Shown here: positions 22,184 to 34,636 of the stretch, piece by piece
Layout: every line of letters begins with the position of its first letter
Position numbering within the stretch: position 1 is the stretch's first letter
From: Rhodotorula mucilaginosa
Taxonomy: Eukaryota > Basidiomycota > Microbotryomycetes > Sporidiobolales > Sporidiobolaceae
Direction of reading: 5' to 3'
Assembly (NCBI GenBank): GCA_034406715.1
Contig: CP137874.1
Location: 248,001-312,000, forward strand
Length of the DNA stretch: 64,000 nt
Position numbers and translations under genes: made by a program
Notes under the pieces: model-generated
What the model was told of the DNA's origin: nothing
The model's input: the letters and a program-made list of their open reading frames with translations, nothing else
Database searches by the model: none

Positions 22184-25020
22184 CTAGCACTTGCGCGAAA
22201 TGCCTTTTCGCCTCTCTTCCTCTCTGCCGAATAATCTTGTTGTGAGCGGTACGGTCGCAGGGAAATACGAGGGGAATGAGAAACAAGGGAGGCGCACCGA
22301 TATTCAAACATGATTTGCACGCCGACAAAGAGGCATGCGCTTGCCGTTACGAGGAACAGTCGACCTGTACGCCGAAAGCAGAGGGCGAAGCATCAGCCAC
22401 GACGACGCACAATGCTTTTGACACGCGTCGAAGTCGAATGAGTGAGGGCCTTGCGAGGAGGAGGACGCACCTTGCCGATCGCCGAGCATGATGCGCCAGA
22501 GCTCTTTGCCGCCATCGACGCCGACGACGAACCCGACCAAGTTGGCCGTCATGAGCAACAAGATGTTGGCGACGCCTCCGGCGGCCGCGAGGTGTCGATA
22601 CCACGGTCTTGATCCGTACTGTCGATATGCGGTTTTTTCTTGCGGTGAGCAGCACGCACGCACGAGGGGAGAAGGAGAAGGGGGAGCTAAAAAAAACAGG
22701 GGAAGGAAGACAGACGCAAATGCTCACCTTTGAGTACGGGACGAGTTTCCGTCCGACCATCTCTGGCACAACAAACAACGTGATCGCCCACCCCCACACC
22801 AACAACCTCAACCTCAGATCGTGCCACAGCGCGACGAACGTGAACACCCCCAACGTCGCGAGGAGGGGTCTGTTCGATCCGCCGAGGGGGATGTACAAAT
22901 ACCGGACGACCCAGAGGTTGTAGCTGCGGTGCCAGGCGCGCCAGAACCCGAGGACGGAATAGTTGTTGGCCATGCAACGGATCATGTTCTCGGGGGGCAC
23001 GATCCCGTCGAGGAGGGACCAGAGGCGGAACAACCGCCACGGGAGGAGGAGCTGCGCAGCGTTGCGTGCGTGAACATGATAGCATCGCGGGGTCAGACTT
23101 GATGGCGCAAAGAACAGAAGAAAAAAGGGGAGAGACTCGACTCACCTTGAGCCAAACGACGATCAAGTTCCAAAACCCGACCAAACTGACTTGGGCGGGG
23201 GTCATGCCGTTCCACCAGCCCTTTCCCGAATCCTTGAGCGCGACGACGTACATGGTATGCAGGACGAGTTCCATCGTCACCCAGCACGCGAGGAACCGAA
23301 TCGCGTACGCGACCAGCGCGAGCGGGGTCGTTTCCTCCTGGGCTGCTGCGACGACGACCGCAGCTCTTTCAGCCTCGGTGACATTTTCGTCGGCGGCGGC
23401 GGTTGTCGTACCGTTCAAGGGTGTGGTTGTGGCAGACGCACACACGGCGGGTGGCGCGAGTTGCGCGACAAAGGAAGGATAAGTCATGATCGGTCCGGCG
23501 AGGTACAGCGGTGGGTACAAGACGTAGGCGAGGTAGAGCACGAAAGAGTAGTTGCCAGCGGCCGGGGAGGGGTCCAGTAGAGGTGTCGTGGAGCGCCTCC
23601 TCGTGCGCCGCCGCTGTCCTCCCGCGGCCTGACGCAGAGGGAATTACAGAAGGCGGTTTGGTCAGGTTTTCTGCTCGTCTCGAGCATTATACTACCTACC
23701 CACCGGAGGAGGATTGATGATGAGATTGTGCCTCACCTTGATACGCGGACTCGTCGGCGGTTCCGGCAACAACACGGCGTCCTTTTCCCCCTCCTCCTCC
23801 TCCGGCCCCGCGGAGGATGCGGCGGACCACGCCCAATACCACTCCATGTTGAAGCTGACGAGGCGCAGCATCGAGATGTTCCAGTTGATCTGCCACCGCG
23901 GCAAGAGGCCTTTGTATTCGTCCTGTATGTCCGCGCGCCCTTCGTCTTCAGCTCTCTCTCTCTCAGTTTACGCGAACTCCGGAGGGAGTTAGATTGTGGA
24001 GAACGCAACGCACCAGGAAAGCGAGCCGAGGCGAGATGGAACTGTAGTAGTAGCCTTCTGCGAGGCTGTTGGCAAACAGGACGGCAATGTTGAACCCCCA
24101 AGTCGCGTACGGGGTCCACTCTCTCCTCCAGCTCCAGCCTGCGCCACTCGACTTGTTCTTGCTTCGACGCCGCGACGACGAGGAGAGGCCGTATTGGTCG
24201 TTGGACGAGTTGTTGATGGTACCGAGTCTCGCGATCCGATAGTTGAGGTACAAGATGACGAGGATCTTGGGCAGGCTCGTGCCATGCAATGCGGCGAGGA
24301 GGATCAACGAGAACGTCGCCGAGAAGCGGGCGCGCGCGTCTCGTGCGTTCGAGGGGGAGTAGACTCGAGGGTTGAGAGGGTTCAGAGTTGGGGAGAGACG
24401 GCGGGAGAGGAAGCGGTAGGTGCGGGAGAGGGCGACGTGGAAGAGCATGAGGGCGACGAGGAGGGGCAGTTTCGACCGGAAGAGGTAGTATTGGTGGTCG
24501 CTCACGTCCTGCGAAAGGGGTTGGGGCAAAAGACGTCGGGTGAGTGTGTTGTCCGTCAGCGACATCTCCTTTTGACTGTGTTGACTGATCCGACATCCAA
24601 CGGAGAGAGACGCTCGAATGGCCAGACTCACGACTTGAAGCCCGCCGATCCAGCCATCTCGGAGTTTACCGGCGTAGGTCCAATAGTGTTTACTCGAGAC
24701 TGCGCGTGAGAGCAGAGAGCGTGTCAATAGCGGTATAGAGAGAGGGACGAGCGAGCGAGAGAGAGAGAGAGAAGAGACTGACCTGCGGTGGCCGTGTGAG
24801 CGAGGTAGGCCATCTGAGGCACGACGGCTAAGAAGACGAGGTAGTAGCAGTAGAACTCTGTGGTTCTCCATCTCGGTCGGTTCCCTTGTGCGAGTGCTGT
24901 AGAGCTGGAGCTCGAGTTGACGGTCAGGTCGACGAGGCGGAGGTGCGGCCACTTGGCAGCAGGAGTGGCTGCGGCTGGCGGAGGAGGACAGGTAGACTGC
25001 GCATGCTGCTCGTCTCGCAT
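22184..25020 (-). CDS. GUP1: MBOAT O-acyltransferase GUP1
   Basis: Multi-pass ER membrane-bound O-acyltransferase. Yeast GUP1 re-acylates the lysolipid of GPI anchors and was first described through glycerol uptake. The ATG at 25020 gives a short cytosolic segment, then [112 protein letters not shown] (first active-site block) and [19 protein letters not shown] with the MBOAT His, ending [18 protein letters not shown]. The C-terminal tail matches the charged GUP1 ending; its last intron splits the Arg codon. A GA-dinucleotide tract lies in one intron. A charged Ser/Arg insertion ([13 protein letters not shown]) is not part of the core. Divergent from the J-protein over 126 bp. Confidence 0.9.
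24751..24776. repeat. (GA)n microsatellite in a GUP1 intron
   Basis: Near-perfect GA dinucleotide run inside the intron following the TAYLAHTAT-coding exon of GUP1. Confidence 0.8.
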
Positions 25021-25146
25021 GCTACTCTATGCTCGCCAGTCAGCTCCCAGCATCAGGACAGGCGACGGGGCAACACAAGAAGAGGGGCGCCGCACTCCTT
25101 CAACTCTCCCCCCTCTCTCCCTCAGAGTCAACTCGGACAGGAAGAA
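25021..25146. promoter_or_regulatory. Divergent promoter, GUP1 / DNAJC8-like
   Basis: 126 bp between divergent start codons, with a CT-rich stretch just before the plus-strand start. No named site recognised. Confidence 0.4.
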
Positions 25147-26203
25147 ATGGGCGACCCAGCTAAAGCTACACAGCCCCCACTCGACGAGACGGCGGCGGAC
25201 GAACTCTTGTTCGATGACGCCGAATTGGACCGCATCTTTAACCAGGAAGCGTCGCTCGTCTCGCGCGAGGCAGAAGTCATGCGCGTCCTCCAGTGCTTCA
25301 AACTGAACCCGTACGAGATACTCGGACTCGACTGGATGCCAGGCGCAGGCGTCACTGACCAAGACATCCGTCAGTTCAGATCCATCCCCCTCCTCCTCGT
25401 CCCGATGAGAGTGTGTGTGTGCTGACAGGACCCTACGCGCCGCCGGGCAGAACGCACCTATCGCAAGAAATCACTCTTGATCCACCCGGACAAACTCAAA
25501 CACCCGCGAGGGATCGAAGCGTTCGACTTGCTCAAAAAGGTCCGTCCGGGCGGGGCGAGTGAGTGTCCCCAGTCGAGTCCGTGTACTGACCCCCGCAACC
25601 GCCCCCCCGCCTCACGCAGGCCCAGACCGAATTGTCCGACTGCGACAAGCGCAAACTCCTCGACGAGACGCTCCAAGACGCGCGGATGCTCGTCCTCCGC
25701 GAGGTCGGGTTGCCGCGCGACACGCCCGACGACCACGAAAAGTTGAACCCGCCCGCGATGAAGGACCCCGACTTGAAAGAGCGCGTGCGGAGAAAGGCGA
25801 AAGAGATCATGATTGACGACGAACTCCGGAAACGAAGGTGCGCAGGGTTGGGGTCTCTCGTTCTCGCTCTCCCGCCCCACTCTCCCGGAGCGCTGATCCC
25901 CACTGCACGAACAACAGGGTTCAGAAGATGACCATGATTGCCGAGGGTGCGGAAGCGAAACGGGCCGAAGACGCGCTCGCCGAACGGAAACGCAAGATGG
26001 AAGAAAAAGAGCGGTGGGAAGGTCAGTCAGTCACGCGTCTCTTGACCTTGGCCCTTACAGCGTGGCTCTCCTCCCTTGAGAAGAAGAGGTTGCTGACTCC
26101 ACCTTTGGCGTGTACAGAAACGCGCGAGGACCGGGTCTCGGATTGGAGGAGTTTCAACAAGAAGAAGAAGAAACGGACCAAGGGTCCCGAAGTACTCGGT
26201 TGA
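25147..26203 (+). CDS. J-domain protein, DNAJC8/Spf31 family (spliceosome-associated)
   Basis: DNAJC8-type J-protein, found with spliceosomes in animals and S. pombe (Spf31). The ATG at 25147 leads to FDDAELDRIFNQEAS and VLQCFKLNPYEILGLDWMPG, the start of a J-domain. The spliced frame then gives DIQRTYRKKSLLIHPDKLKHP with the diagnostic His-Pro-Asp, then GIEAFDLLKKAQTELSD. The C-terminal half is a long charged helix (KERVRRKAKEIMIDDELRKR, EDALAERKRKMEEKERWE) and ends in DWRSFNKKKKKRTKG, as in DNAJC8. The acceptor of the first intron must be GGGCAG before AACGCACC to keep this frame; the earlier CTGACAG would destroy the motif. Likely role: recruiting Hsp70 to splicing complexes. Confidence 0.85.
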
Positions 26204-26418
26204 TCACCGGTTCTCGCGTCTGTAGTAGTACTAGTCCCTTTCTCTCTCTCTCTCCGATTTGTTGTATCAGCTCAATGCAGGCAGTGTTTCCAATTCCCCG
26301 AGTATACGCATGCGCGTTGAAAAGCCAACTTGACTTTGAAAGTTGACCTCTTCGCACCTCGACCCGTCCTTCTCCTCCTCCCTCTCTCCATGTCCCGGTG
26401 ACCGAGCGAGCGCGCGCC
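26204..26418. promoter_or_regulatory. Promoter of the ATRIP-like gene
   Basis: Short spacer holding the J-protein 3' end and the start region of the next plus-strand gene. A CT microsatellite lies near 26236-26256. Confidence 0.35.
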
Positions 26419-29400
26419 ATGTCAGACTATGGAGACGACGAGCTTGACTGGGACGATCCGAACGTGCTCGCCGAACTCGAGTCGCTCGAATCGAACGCTG
26501 CTGCCAGTGTTGGTCGAACCAACCCACCGCCGCCTCCTCTGCCTCGAGGAGGAGGAGCGGCGGCGGCGGTGGTGGTGGTGAAAGCCCCGCAGCCGGCTGT
26601 ACCGAGAGCTTCTCAACTACCGCCGCCGCCGAAACCTGTCTCCGTTCCTGCAGGGCGACCACCCACCACCACCACCACAACCACCACCGCGAACGCGAAC
26701 GGATCATTCTCTCGAGCGACAACTCCCGCCGCCGCCGCCGCCGTTGCTCCAGTGCCTCGTCCGAGTCAGTACGGGAATGCCAGACCGGGTCTGATCCTTC
26801 GGCCTGCGCGACCACCTCATCACCAGCAACGAGTCGCCAAATCGGCGCAGCAGCAACAACAACAACCACAACCACCACAACCTCCTCCGGCGGTCAAACA
26901 GGAAGAGTCCACCAAGGACGAGGACGAGAACCTCCCCGAGATCAGGATCAACGAACAGCACCTCGATGCGTCGTCTCTCTATCGCGCAGAACCACAACGA
27001 GGGACCACCATCACTCGGCCCCCTCCTCCTCCTCCACCACCGGTCACGAACTATAAAAACAACCCGCCTCCTCCTCCTCCTCCTCCTCCTCCGCGCGCAC
27101 AGACTCCCGTGTCGATCCCTGTCGCCGCTGCGCCCGCGCCCGCGCCGGCGCCCGCTATCAAGCGCCCGGCGCTCGAAAACCCTGAACCTGAATCTCGACT
27201 TGGACCTGCTCCTCCTCCCGCACCTGCTGCGTCGAGGAGGGATAGCAGCAACATCGCCGCAGCAGCAGCAGCAGCAGGAGGGAGTGGACTGAGCGCGCAA
27301 GAGCGCGAAGAACTCGAAACGCTCCGGCGCGAAAAAGCAAAGGTCAGCTTGACGTCTCTCCTCTCTCTCTCAAATGGGCAACTTTTGTTCCTTTTTATTT
27401 GCTTGCGGGACGAATGGTTGACCTTGTGCGGGCGGGGGGTGATGCTGCAGATGAAAGAGCAACTCGAGGCGGCGGCGAAAAAGGAGAAGGAACTCGAGGC
27501 CGATGTCCAGCGACGAGCGGGCGAAAACTTTATCATCCGCTCGCGTCACTCCAAGGTCAGTTGACGGCCCCTCTGACCTTGAGGCGCTCTTCTCGTCGCG
27601 CCCGAGCGTTCTTGGAATTGCCCTCGCTGATGCCGAATGGTGACATTGCAGGCCGAAGCGGCGCATCAGCAGATGCTCGAAACCGAGAGGCGGGACAAGA
27701 AACACCTGCTCGAGCAGATCAAGGCGAAAGAGCGCGACTACCAACGAGCTCTGAGCAGTCTGCGCACCGACCAGTCGTTCCGCCAGATCGAGATCGAGTC
27801 GTCGGGAGGACGCGGAGGAGGAGGAGGTGCCGCTTCCTCGGCCGCTTCGAGGCGAACGTATCATACGCGCCCCCATCCTCCTCATCCTTCGTCCGCAGCG
27901 GCACACGGCGGCCCGAGGAGCTCGTCTCAGCAACAACCACGCGGACCGTCTGCAGCTCCCGAGAGTCCGACTGCGAATCGGCGTGCGCATCCTCCTCCTC
28001 TGGCGACTCGCCAAACGCGCGCGTCGACCGAGCAACCTACAGGAGCAGGAGGGGGAGGAGGTGGTCTTCGAGCCCCTCCCCCCGCCGGACCAGTCTTTTC
28101 CAAATTCCAGAACTCGTTCGCGCCCGCCGCTGCGCCTCCGACGACGTCGAAAACAAGAGGAGGAGGAGGCGAGGGAGAACGGGTCATCCTCATAGGCGGT
28201 GCTGGTCCTCCGCTTGAACGCGAGGGGTCGATGGGCCCGCCGCCGGCGGTGGGTGGGAAGGACAAGGCCGCGATGATGACGAAGCGACCGGCGCCGGCGA
28301 CTCCGCCTGCTGCTCCGGTCGCCAAGCGGAGAAAGGACGTCGACGAAACGGCGGCGGCGGCGAGAACAGGGGGCGTATCTTCTCCACAGACGAACGGTTT
28401 CGCGAAAGAAGCCGAAGCGGTACCAGCAGCCGCCGTCGAAGCCGACGCGGGAGAGGAAGATGAAGACGACGACGACGCCTCGTGGTCGTGGGAATGGGTC
28501 CGCGAAGACAGGAACACGCGTGACGAACTCCTCGCAGCCGTGTTTGCGCACATCACCCTCGGCGCTATCGACACCACGCCGGCGGTCGTGCAGAACCCGT
28601 ATACCGCTGCTGCGCACAACTCGACGGGACGGATGGGCGCGACGATGCGGGCTAGTACCGCTCGCAGTGGCGTTCCAGCAACTGCTACCGCCCGCAGCAG
28701 CAGCACGGCGGGTCGCCCGCGCACGCAGGGGAGGAACTCGTCTGTGTCGGCAGCGGCGGCGGCGGCAACGCCTTCGTCTACGTCGGCGGGATCTTCCAAC
28801 ATCGCGAAGCAGCCGACCATTTACGCCCTCACGAATTTGCGCTTCCCTCCCACGACCGCCCCCGCACTCGTCACTCGATACGAAGATCTGAGTCGGGATC
28901 TGTTTACGCTCCTGGGACAACGCCATCACGAGATGGTGCGAACTCATCCGCTCGCGTCGGCGGCGGCGGCGGGGACGTCGAAATCGACACAAGCCGCTCC
29001 GTCCGACGCCGCGCAGCGGGTCTGCGAAATCCTCGGTCGGCAAGGTCCCGAGGCCGGACCGCTCGCGTTCCACCTCGCGATGATCTTCGCCTCGATGCTT
29101 CACGTCCTCGAAGCTGCAACCTTGACGGGGCCGATGACGGCCCTCCTCAAGCTCATCTCACACCTCGCTTTCCTCTCCCCTCTGTTCGCCATGGCCTGCT
29201 GCGGCGCAGAGGCGACGAACAACCTCGGGAGTCCTCCAGCCCAGACGAACTCAATCCAAAAGAAATCGGCACATGGTGTTGCGCCGCTCGCTCCGACGGC
29301 GCTCATCTCCCTCGTCGGCCACATTGTGGCGCGGTACTGCCGACCCGTGACGCCCGACCCCGATTCCCTTTCCGCGACTGGCCGCGACGCGCTCGCAGGC

Positions 29401-31121
29401 AACAGCGCAGTCACCCGGACACGACGTCCCCGGGTCACCCGCAGTCTCGGTGGTCGTCGGACCAGCAGCAGCAGCGCTGCGAACGCGAACGGCGGCAGCG
29501 GCGGCAAGAAGGGCAATTTGGATCACCGCGTCGACAACCTCGACCCGGCGAAGCGAGTCGGACTCGTTGCGGCGGCGCTGGCGCTGCTCGAGGGCGTTGC
29601 GTGGAGGTGTCTCGCCGTTGAAACCACCACTACCACCTCGTCCGCCCTCTTTACGCATGCCGACATGGACGTCGAGCTCGCAACGAGGCTGGCCGAAGAC
29701 GCGTAAGTTGCTCGGGCTTCTGCATCGTTGGCGAGCGTTACTGATCCTCCCGTTGATATCTTGGTGCATAGGTTTGCCGACCTCCTAGCGACGCCTTACG
29801 CGATTGCGACGCTTTTCGACCCCTTGCATTGCGCCGACGTTCTACTTCTCAGCACTCGGTTCCTCTCGATGTTGGCTGGTCGTAAGTCAAACAAGTGCTG
29901 TGTCCTTGGCTGGTCCTGATCGAGCGAAATATTGGAAACAGGCAAAGCGCTCTTCTACAAGATTTTGGGCGTCAAATTCTACGGACTCGAGGATGTTCGC
30001 ACGAGCCGGCTCGCCATCTTCGATCGCATCGCTTCCCTGCTAGTAGCGAAGCGGGAAGACACAGACACCGTGAGTACCTAAAGGTTACATTCTTTTGGAC
30101 ACTCACCCTGTACTTACTCCTCTCACACCGGCATCCGATAGGCTTACAACCTCGACCTCGCCCTCCTCTCTCTCTCGACCATCCTGATGATGGCTCGGGA
30201 TGACGCGATATTGCTCGTGGCAGGCAGCGACAGTTTCGTGAGCGAGCTGCTCAGCAAGATCTGGCAGGATGTGCGAGTCCTTTGGGAATGGGATGGTCGT
30301 TCGGTTCTCCCGGCCAGTCGTGAGCGCCTGCGGTTGAATCGGTGAGTTGGGTCGTCCGGCGGCGAGACAGAAATCCTCCTCGGGAAAACTCTAGGGCTAA
30401 CTTTCTTTCGATTCCTCGCAGGCGCGTGTACCGACTCTCGCGCTCCGTCAAGCTGTTTTACTACATGTCGCTCGCTCCCCACACCCATTCGAAACTCAGC
30501 ATCGTCGACCTCCTCACCGGCTCCGCCGCCATCGCGCCTCAGATCTCTCTGGACGGCACAGACGGTGCGGGCATGAGCGCGGGCATGAGCGAAGTCGCCG
30601 CGGGCTCCTCGACCCGACAGCGCCGTAACGCTTACCAGCGGCAGGCCGCCCATGACACCCTCACGACGAGCTTTGGCACCCTCGCTTTTGCGACGATGGG
30701 TGCGACCGAGGGCGTTAAGTCCATGTCCGTGGGCCTCGGGGGAGGCGGCGGCGGGAAGGTCGTCGCTGCTTCGGAGGAGCAAGTCGACGACAGCTCGATA
30801 CCGAGCTGGGCGGAGCCCGGCTCGAAAGAGCGCCGCACCTTGATCGAACTCGGCTGTAAGTTGACGACTCCTCCCCGCAATGCTCGAGAGAAACTGCTGC
30901 GGGCTGACTGACGCTTTTAAACCTCCACAGACATGGCGCAAGAGATGCTCGAAGACAATTCGCCGGACGAACTCGACGAGATCGAAGTTTGTTTCGGCGG
31001 GCTAGACGACCTCTCCGACGACGGCGACGCTTCGGATGACGATGAGGAAGAGCTCGAGATCTCTGAAGCCCGCCCTCACGACGAGGAGGCTCCGATGCAG
31101 ATTGATATCGCTGCCGGCTAG
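26419..31121 (+). CDS. Probable ATRIP/Rad26/Lcd1-type DNA-damage checkpoint adaptor
   Basis: Likely partner of the ATR/Mec1/Rad3 kinase, recruiting it to RPA-coated single-stranded DNA. An acidic N-terminus (DYGDDELDWDDPNVLAELE) resembles the RPA-binding motif of ATRIP. A long low-complexity zone follows (poly-Pro, Gln, Thr and Ala), then a coiled coil (EREELETLRREKAK, MKEQLEAAAKKEKELEADV) with the block GENFIIRSRHSKAEAAHQQM, like the coiled-coil core of Rad26/UvsD. The large C-terminal region is helical (ELLAAVFAHITLGAID, LFTLLGQRHHEMVRTHPL, AIFDRIASLLVAK, VLWEWDGRSVLPASRERL) and ends in a very acidic tail. Length is above 1,400 residues, enlarged by repeats. The family call rests on architecture and the coiled-coil block. 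It is convergent with the sirtuin gene. Confidence 0.65.
27063..27096. repeat. (CCT)n poly-proline microsatellite in ATRIP-like CDS
   Basis: An uninterrupted CCT/CCG run encodes a Pro tract in the disordered N-terminal third of the ATRIP-like protein. Confidence 0.8.
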
Positions 31122-31340
31122 GGTCCCGCCGCCCACTCTTGTCGTTCTTTCTTCCGCATACCGACCGCATTTTGCAATCTAGCACCGCAGCTCGCACACC
31201 ACTTTCGTGTGTCTCGAAAGCAAAAGATGAAAACGAGAGAGAGCGAGGCACTGCATGATGGCACTTCAAGCTGGCTATAGACGTGCACAATTACGAAACA
31301 ACCTCCCCCCCTTCTCTCGACCGACCGCACGGGTCTTCAT

Positions 31341-34300
31341 TCACTTGCGTTTCCTGCCCGTACCCGTCACCTTTGCGACCGTCGCCTTGGTCACCTTGAA
31401 ATCCAACTGCTGCTCGTGCGTCGCCGTCGCCGCCTTGCCCGTCGCCTTCTTGGTGGTGGTGGGTGGACTGAGGCTGCTGCGCGTGAGCGGACGACGACCC
31501 GGCTTCTTCGCCTCCACAGCCGAGCGCGAAAGCTTTGCCGCGTCGTGTTGCTGCTCGAGTGACGTGGAAGTCGACGAGCGAGGGGACCGACGACGAGGAA
31601 GAGCAGAGGGAGGAGGCAGTGCGGAGGCGGAGGCGGAGGAGCGGGAGGCGGAGGAGGAAGAAGAAGGTCCGGCCGCATCGACGACCGAGAGTCGGGTGAG
31701 GCCCTTGCTGCTGTCCGAACCTGTTCCAGACGTGGACGAGCGCGTCGACCTGCCACTGCCGCGACGACGAGGCGGAGGAGGCGGAGGCGGAAGTGATGGC
31801 TCTGCCAGCTGCAAAGGCGGTCTCGGTTCCTTGCCGCGCCGCTTGGTAGCGGCGGCAGCCGTCTCCTTTCGCTGCTGCTGCTGCGTCTTGTTCCCGACCT
31901 TGACGGTCGCCTCCTCCATCTCCTCCTCCTCGGTGTCATCAACCTCCTCCTCGTCCTCATCGTCGTCCGACAACGAAGTCAGCGAAGACGACGACACCTG
32001 CCTCCGAAGACCGGTGGTGGTCGCGATCACTTCTTCGTACCGCTGCTGGTGGTGGTGGTGCTGCTGGTGGTCCTGTTCGGTCGTGGTCGAGACGGTCGAG
32101 AACGGCGCCGTTCCGGAAGAAGATGAGACCGAGGCGGCATAGCCTGAAGTCGGAATCGGAAGCGCAGGCAGGGCGTGGATGTGGTTGTTCCAAAGCGAAG
32201 GCTGACTCGGAGGAGCGAAGGAGCTCCCAATCGAGGAAGACGACGCCGACGACTGGGAGTGGTTCGCGCCGCCTCCTCCGCCGCCGTTGCCGCCGAAACG
32301 AAGTTGACTAAACGGCGCGAACGAAGAAGAACACGAACCGAAACCGAAACCCAAACCCGAAGGCGCCATGAACGGCGTCGCGAACGCAGACGACGACGAC
32401 GCAGCCGCCAAAGTCGTCGGCAACTGATACGGTTGACGGTAATGCTGCTCGGCCGCGACGGGCGCGAACGGGCCCGGAACCGTCATCGTCATCGGCGGCG
32501 GTGGCGCTGAAGACTGCTGGTGGTGGTGGTGCAAGCTCGACCGGGTCCGCCCGTTCGGATCGGTACGAGCAGGTGAGGGTGGTGCCGGTTTCGACGAGGT
32601 AAGAGGAGGAGGAGGAGGAGGTCGTCGAAGCGGGGAAGGCGGATGGGCGTTCCGAGCTGGGACGAGTGGTTTCCGCACCGCAGTCGGCGCCTTTCCCTTG
32701 CCCTTGCCGTTCGCCACCCGTTTGGTCGGGACTCGTCCTCCTCCACTCCCACCCGCCCCCTGCTCCTGCTCCTGCTCCTGCTCCCTCTTCCTCTTCTTCT
32801 CGCCCCTCTTCCGTTCCCTCCCCTCCTCTTCCCTTTTCAACGCCTCCTCCTCACGCTTGACGGCCTCGACAAACTCTTGAATGTCCCCCCTCAACCAGCA
32901 ATCAAACACGCCGGCCCACTCCTTGGACGGGGTCGGGAAATCGTAGTTGAGGTAGAGGGTGTGAATCGGAGGCGGGCGAGGCGGTGCGCGACGTTTCCGC
33001 TGAGGTTTGGAAGGCGACGTCGCCGAAGACGAGTCTTCGTCCCGTCCCGAGGACGATGGAGGAGGAGGCGCCTGCTGAGGTGGTCGGATCACTTTGGCCA
33101 ATTCGCGAACGAGGCGTTTCGTCCCCTTGACTTTCAACGTCGTCCCCACCACGATCAACAAATCCGGTCGTTGTCCCATCAAATCCCTCTGGGTAATCTC
33201 GCCGACGCGTTCCCCATCTTTATGCTCCTCGCCATAGAGGACCACATCGGGTCTCATCATCCCAACGCCGCGGGACCTCTCACCGGCTGCGGAGCGGGCT
33301 TCGTCGATCGAGAGACAGGCGGGACAGAGCGGGGCACTGCCGGTCGAGAGGAGGTCGACGTACGCGCCCGAGAGGGGGACTTCGTGTTTGCAGGCGGAGC
33401 ACGAGAGGGTCGACAAGTGACCGTGCAAGGGGATCACGCGCGGGATCGCCGAGTGGGTAGCCGGGGGAGGAGGAGGCGTGTCTTCAACCGTGCAGGACGA
33501 AGAGGCGATCGAAGAAGCTTGCGACGAGGTCGGTTCGAGGAGCGGGACGACGGACGACGACGAGGAGGGGGGCGGCAGTGGAGTCGAAGTGCGCGTAGTT
33601 GTCGTCGTCGTCGTTGTGGACGATTTGCTGGGCGATCGGGGAGGAGGCGCAGCGGTTCCTTTTCGGCGCGGCGGGAGCGGGAGCGACTTGTCCCCGAGTC
33701 CGTACGTCAACCCCGCTTTCTCCTCGAGGGCGTCAATGTTTCTACAAAGCGGGGTTCGGACACACTAGGTCAGTGTGTGTTGCGACCTCTGCGCAGAAGG
33801 AAAGGGAAGAAGACGGACTGGGTGTAGACGCGGAAGAGTTTGCCGTCGTCGTCGAGTTGCTTGAGCCACGAGTGGAACGCGGTCGGTTCGACGGCGTCGG
33901 TTTGCTTTTTCAGTTCGGCAATCATGTTGAAAAAGATGGCGGCGTTGCTCTCGGACTGTTTGCGGGGTTTCGTAACAAAGGGGCGGTCTTCAGTCAACAT
34001 GCGCTCCCCGTACAACGGGCCGCGACGGGGAGCAGCGTGTGCCCAGCTCTCGCCTGGGAAGGGACTGACAGCAAAGAGTCCGACGTCAAAGAGGTCTTTG
34101 CCGCTCGAGAGTTTGGCGTCGGGGTACTGCTTCTTGAGGGATTCGAACAAGCCGGCTCCGGATCGAAAGTCGGGGATGCCGGACGCGGTCGAGATGCCGG
34201 CGCCTGGGGGGGACGGGGGGCAAGGGGCAGGGCTAGGGGTGTCAGTGCGGAGTTCATGAGGAGGAAGAGGGCGGGGGGAGGGGAGAGGACTGACCGCATA

Positions 34301-34502
34301 CGACTGCGACTCGCTTTGCTTTGAGGACGGTTCTCGCGACGTGAGCGAGATCGATGGGAGGTGTGTGTGGGTGTACGGTGGCAGGACTCGGCTGCTGTGC
34401 GCGTGGGTCGACGAGGTTGAGCGAGAGATTGGCGGGGAGTTGAGCGACGGCGGGGGGCGGCGCGGACCCGAACGAGAGGACCGAGAGCGGGGTGGACGAC
34501 AT
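31341..34502 (-). CDS. Sirtuin, HST3/HST4 class (H3K56 deacetylase type)
   Basis: NAD-dependent nuclear histone deacetylase; HST3/HST4 remove acetyl from H3 Lys56 after replication. The ATG at 34502 leads to VARTVLKAKRVAVVCGAGIS, TASGIPDFRSGAGLFESL, KDLFDVGLFA, ESNAAIFFNMIAEL, AFHSWLKQLDDDGKLFRVYT, QNIDALEEKAGL, VIPLHGHLSTLSCSACKHEV with the catalytic His, a zinc site of two C-x2-C pairs (CSAC, CPAC), MRPDVVLYGE, LLIVVGTTLKVKGTKRLVRE and LYLNYDFPT. These are the class I HST3/4 landmarks, with the long insert between NIDALE and the His seen in that class. The C-terminal half is low complexity, basic and Ser/Pro/Glu-rich. Introns use GTCAGT and GTCCGT donors. Confidence 0.88.
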
Positions 34503-34636
34503 TGCGTGCTAGCTGTGACTAGCTGCTCCTGTCTGCTCGAGCCCCGAGCCCCGCGAGAGTGTGTACAGAGTGGGCGAGTGAAGAGTCGGAGAGAGAGAAG
34601 GACGACATCACTCAACCTCGGACGAGCCACCCGAAC
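34503..34636. promoter_or_regulatory. Divergent promoter, sirtuin / MDM12
   Basis: 134 bp between divergent start codons. No specific site recognised. Confidence 0.4.

Noticed and set aside
27370-29103. Very long minus-strand Arg/Ser-rich frame opposite the ATRIP-like gene
   Set aside because: Shadow of triplet-repeat-rich coding sequence; no start context, no domain, and the plus strand has consistent splicing and coiled-coil structure.
31255-32142. Long plus-strand frame opposite the sirtuin gene
   Set aside because: Antisense shadow of the low-complexity C-terminal half of the sirtuin; repetitive composition keeps several frames open and no domain appears.
32643-33827. Plus-strand frame of nearly 400 codons opposite the sirtuin zinc and catalytic region
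   Set aside because: The minus strand encodes the sirtuin motifs in order; the opposite frame is Arg/Gly-rich without any motif.
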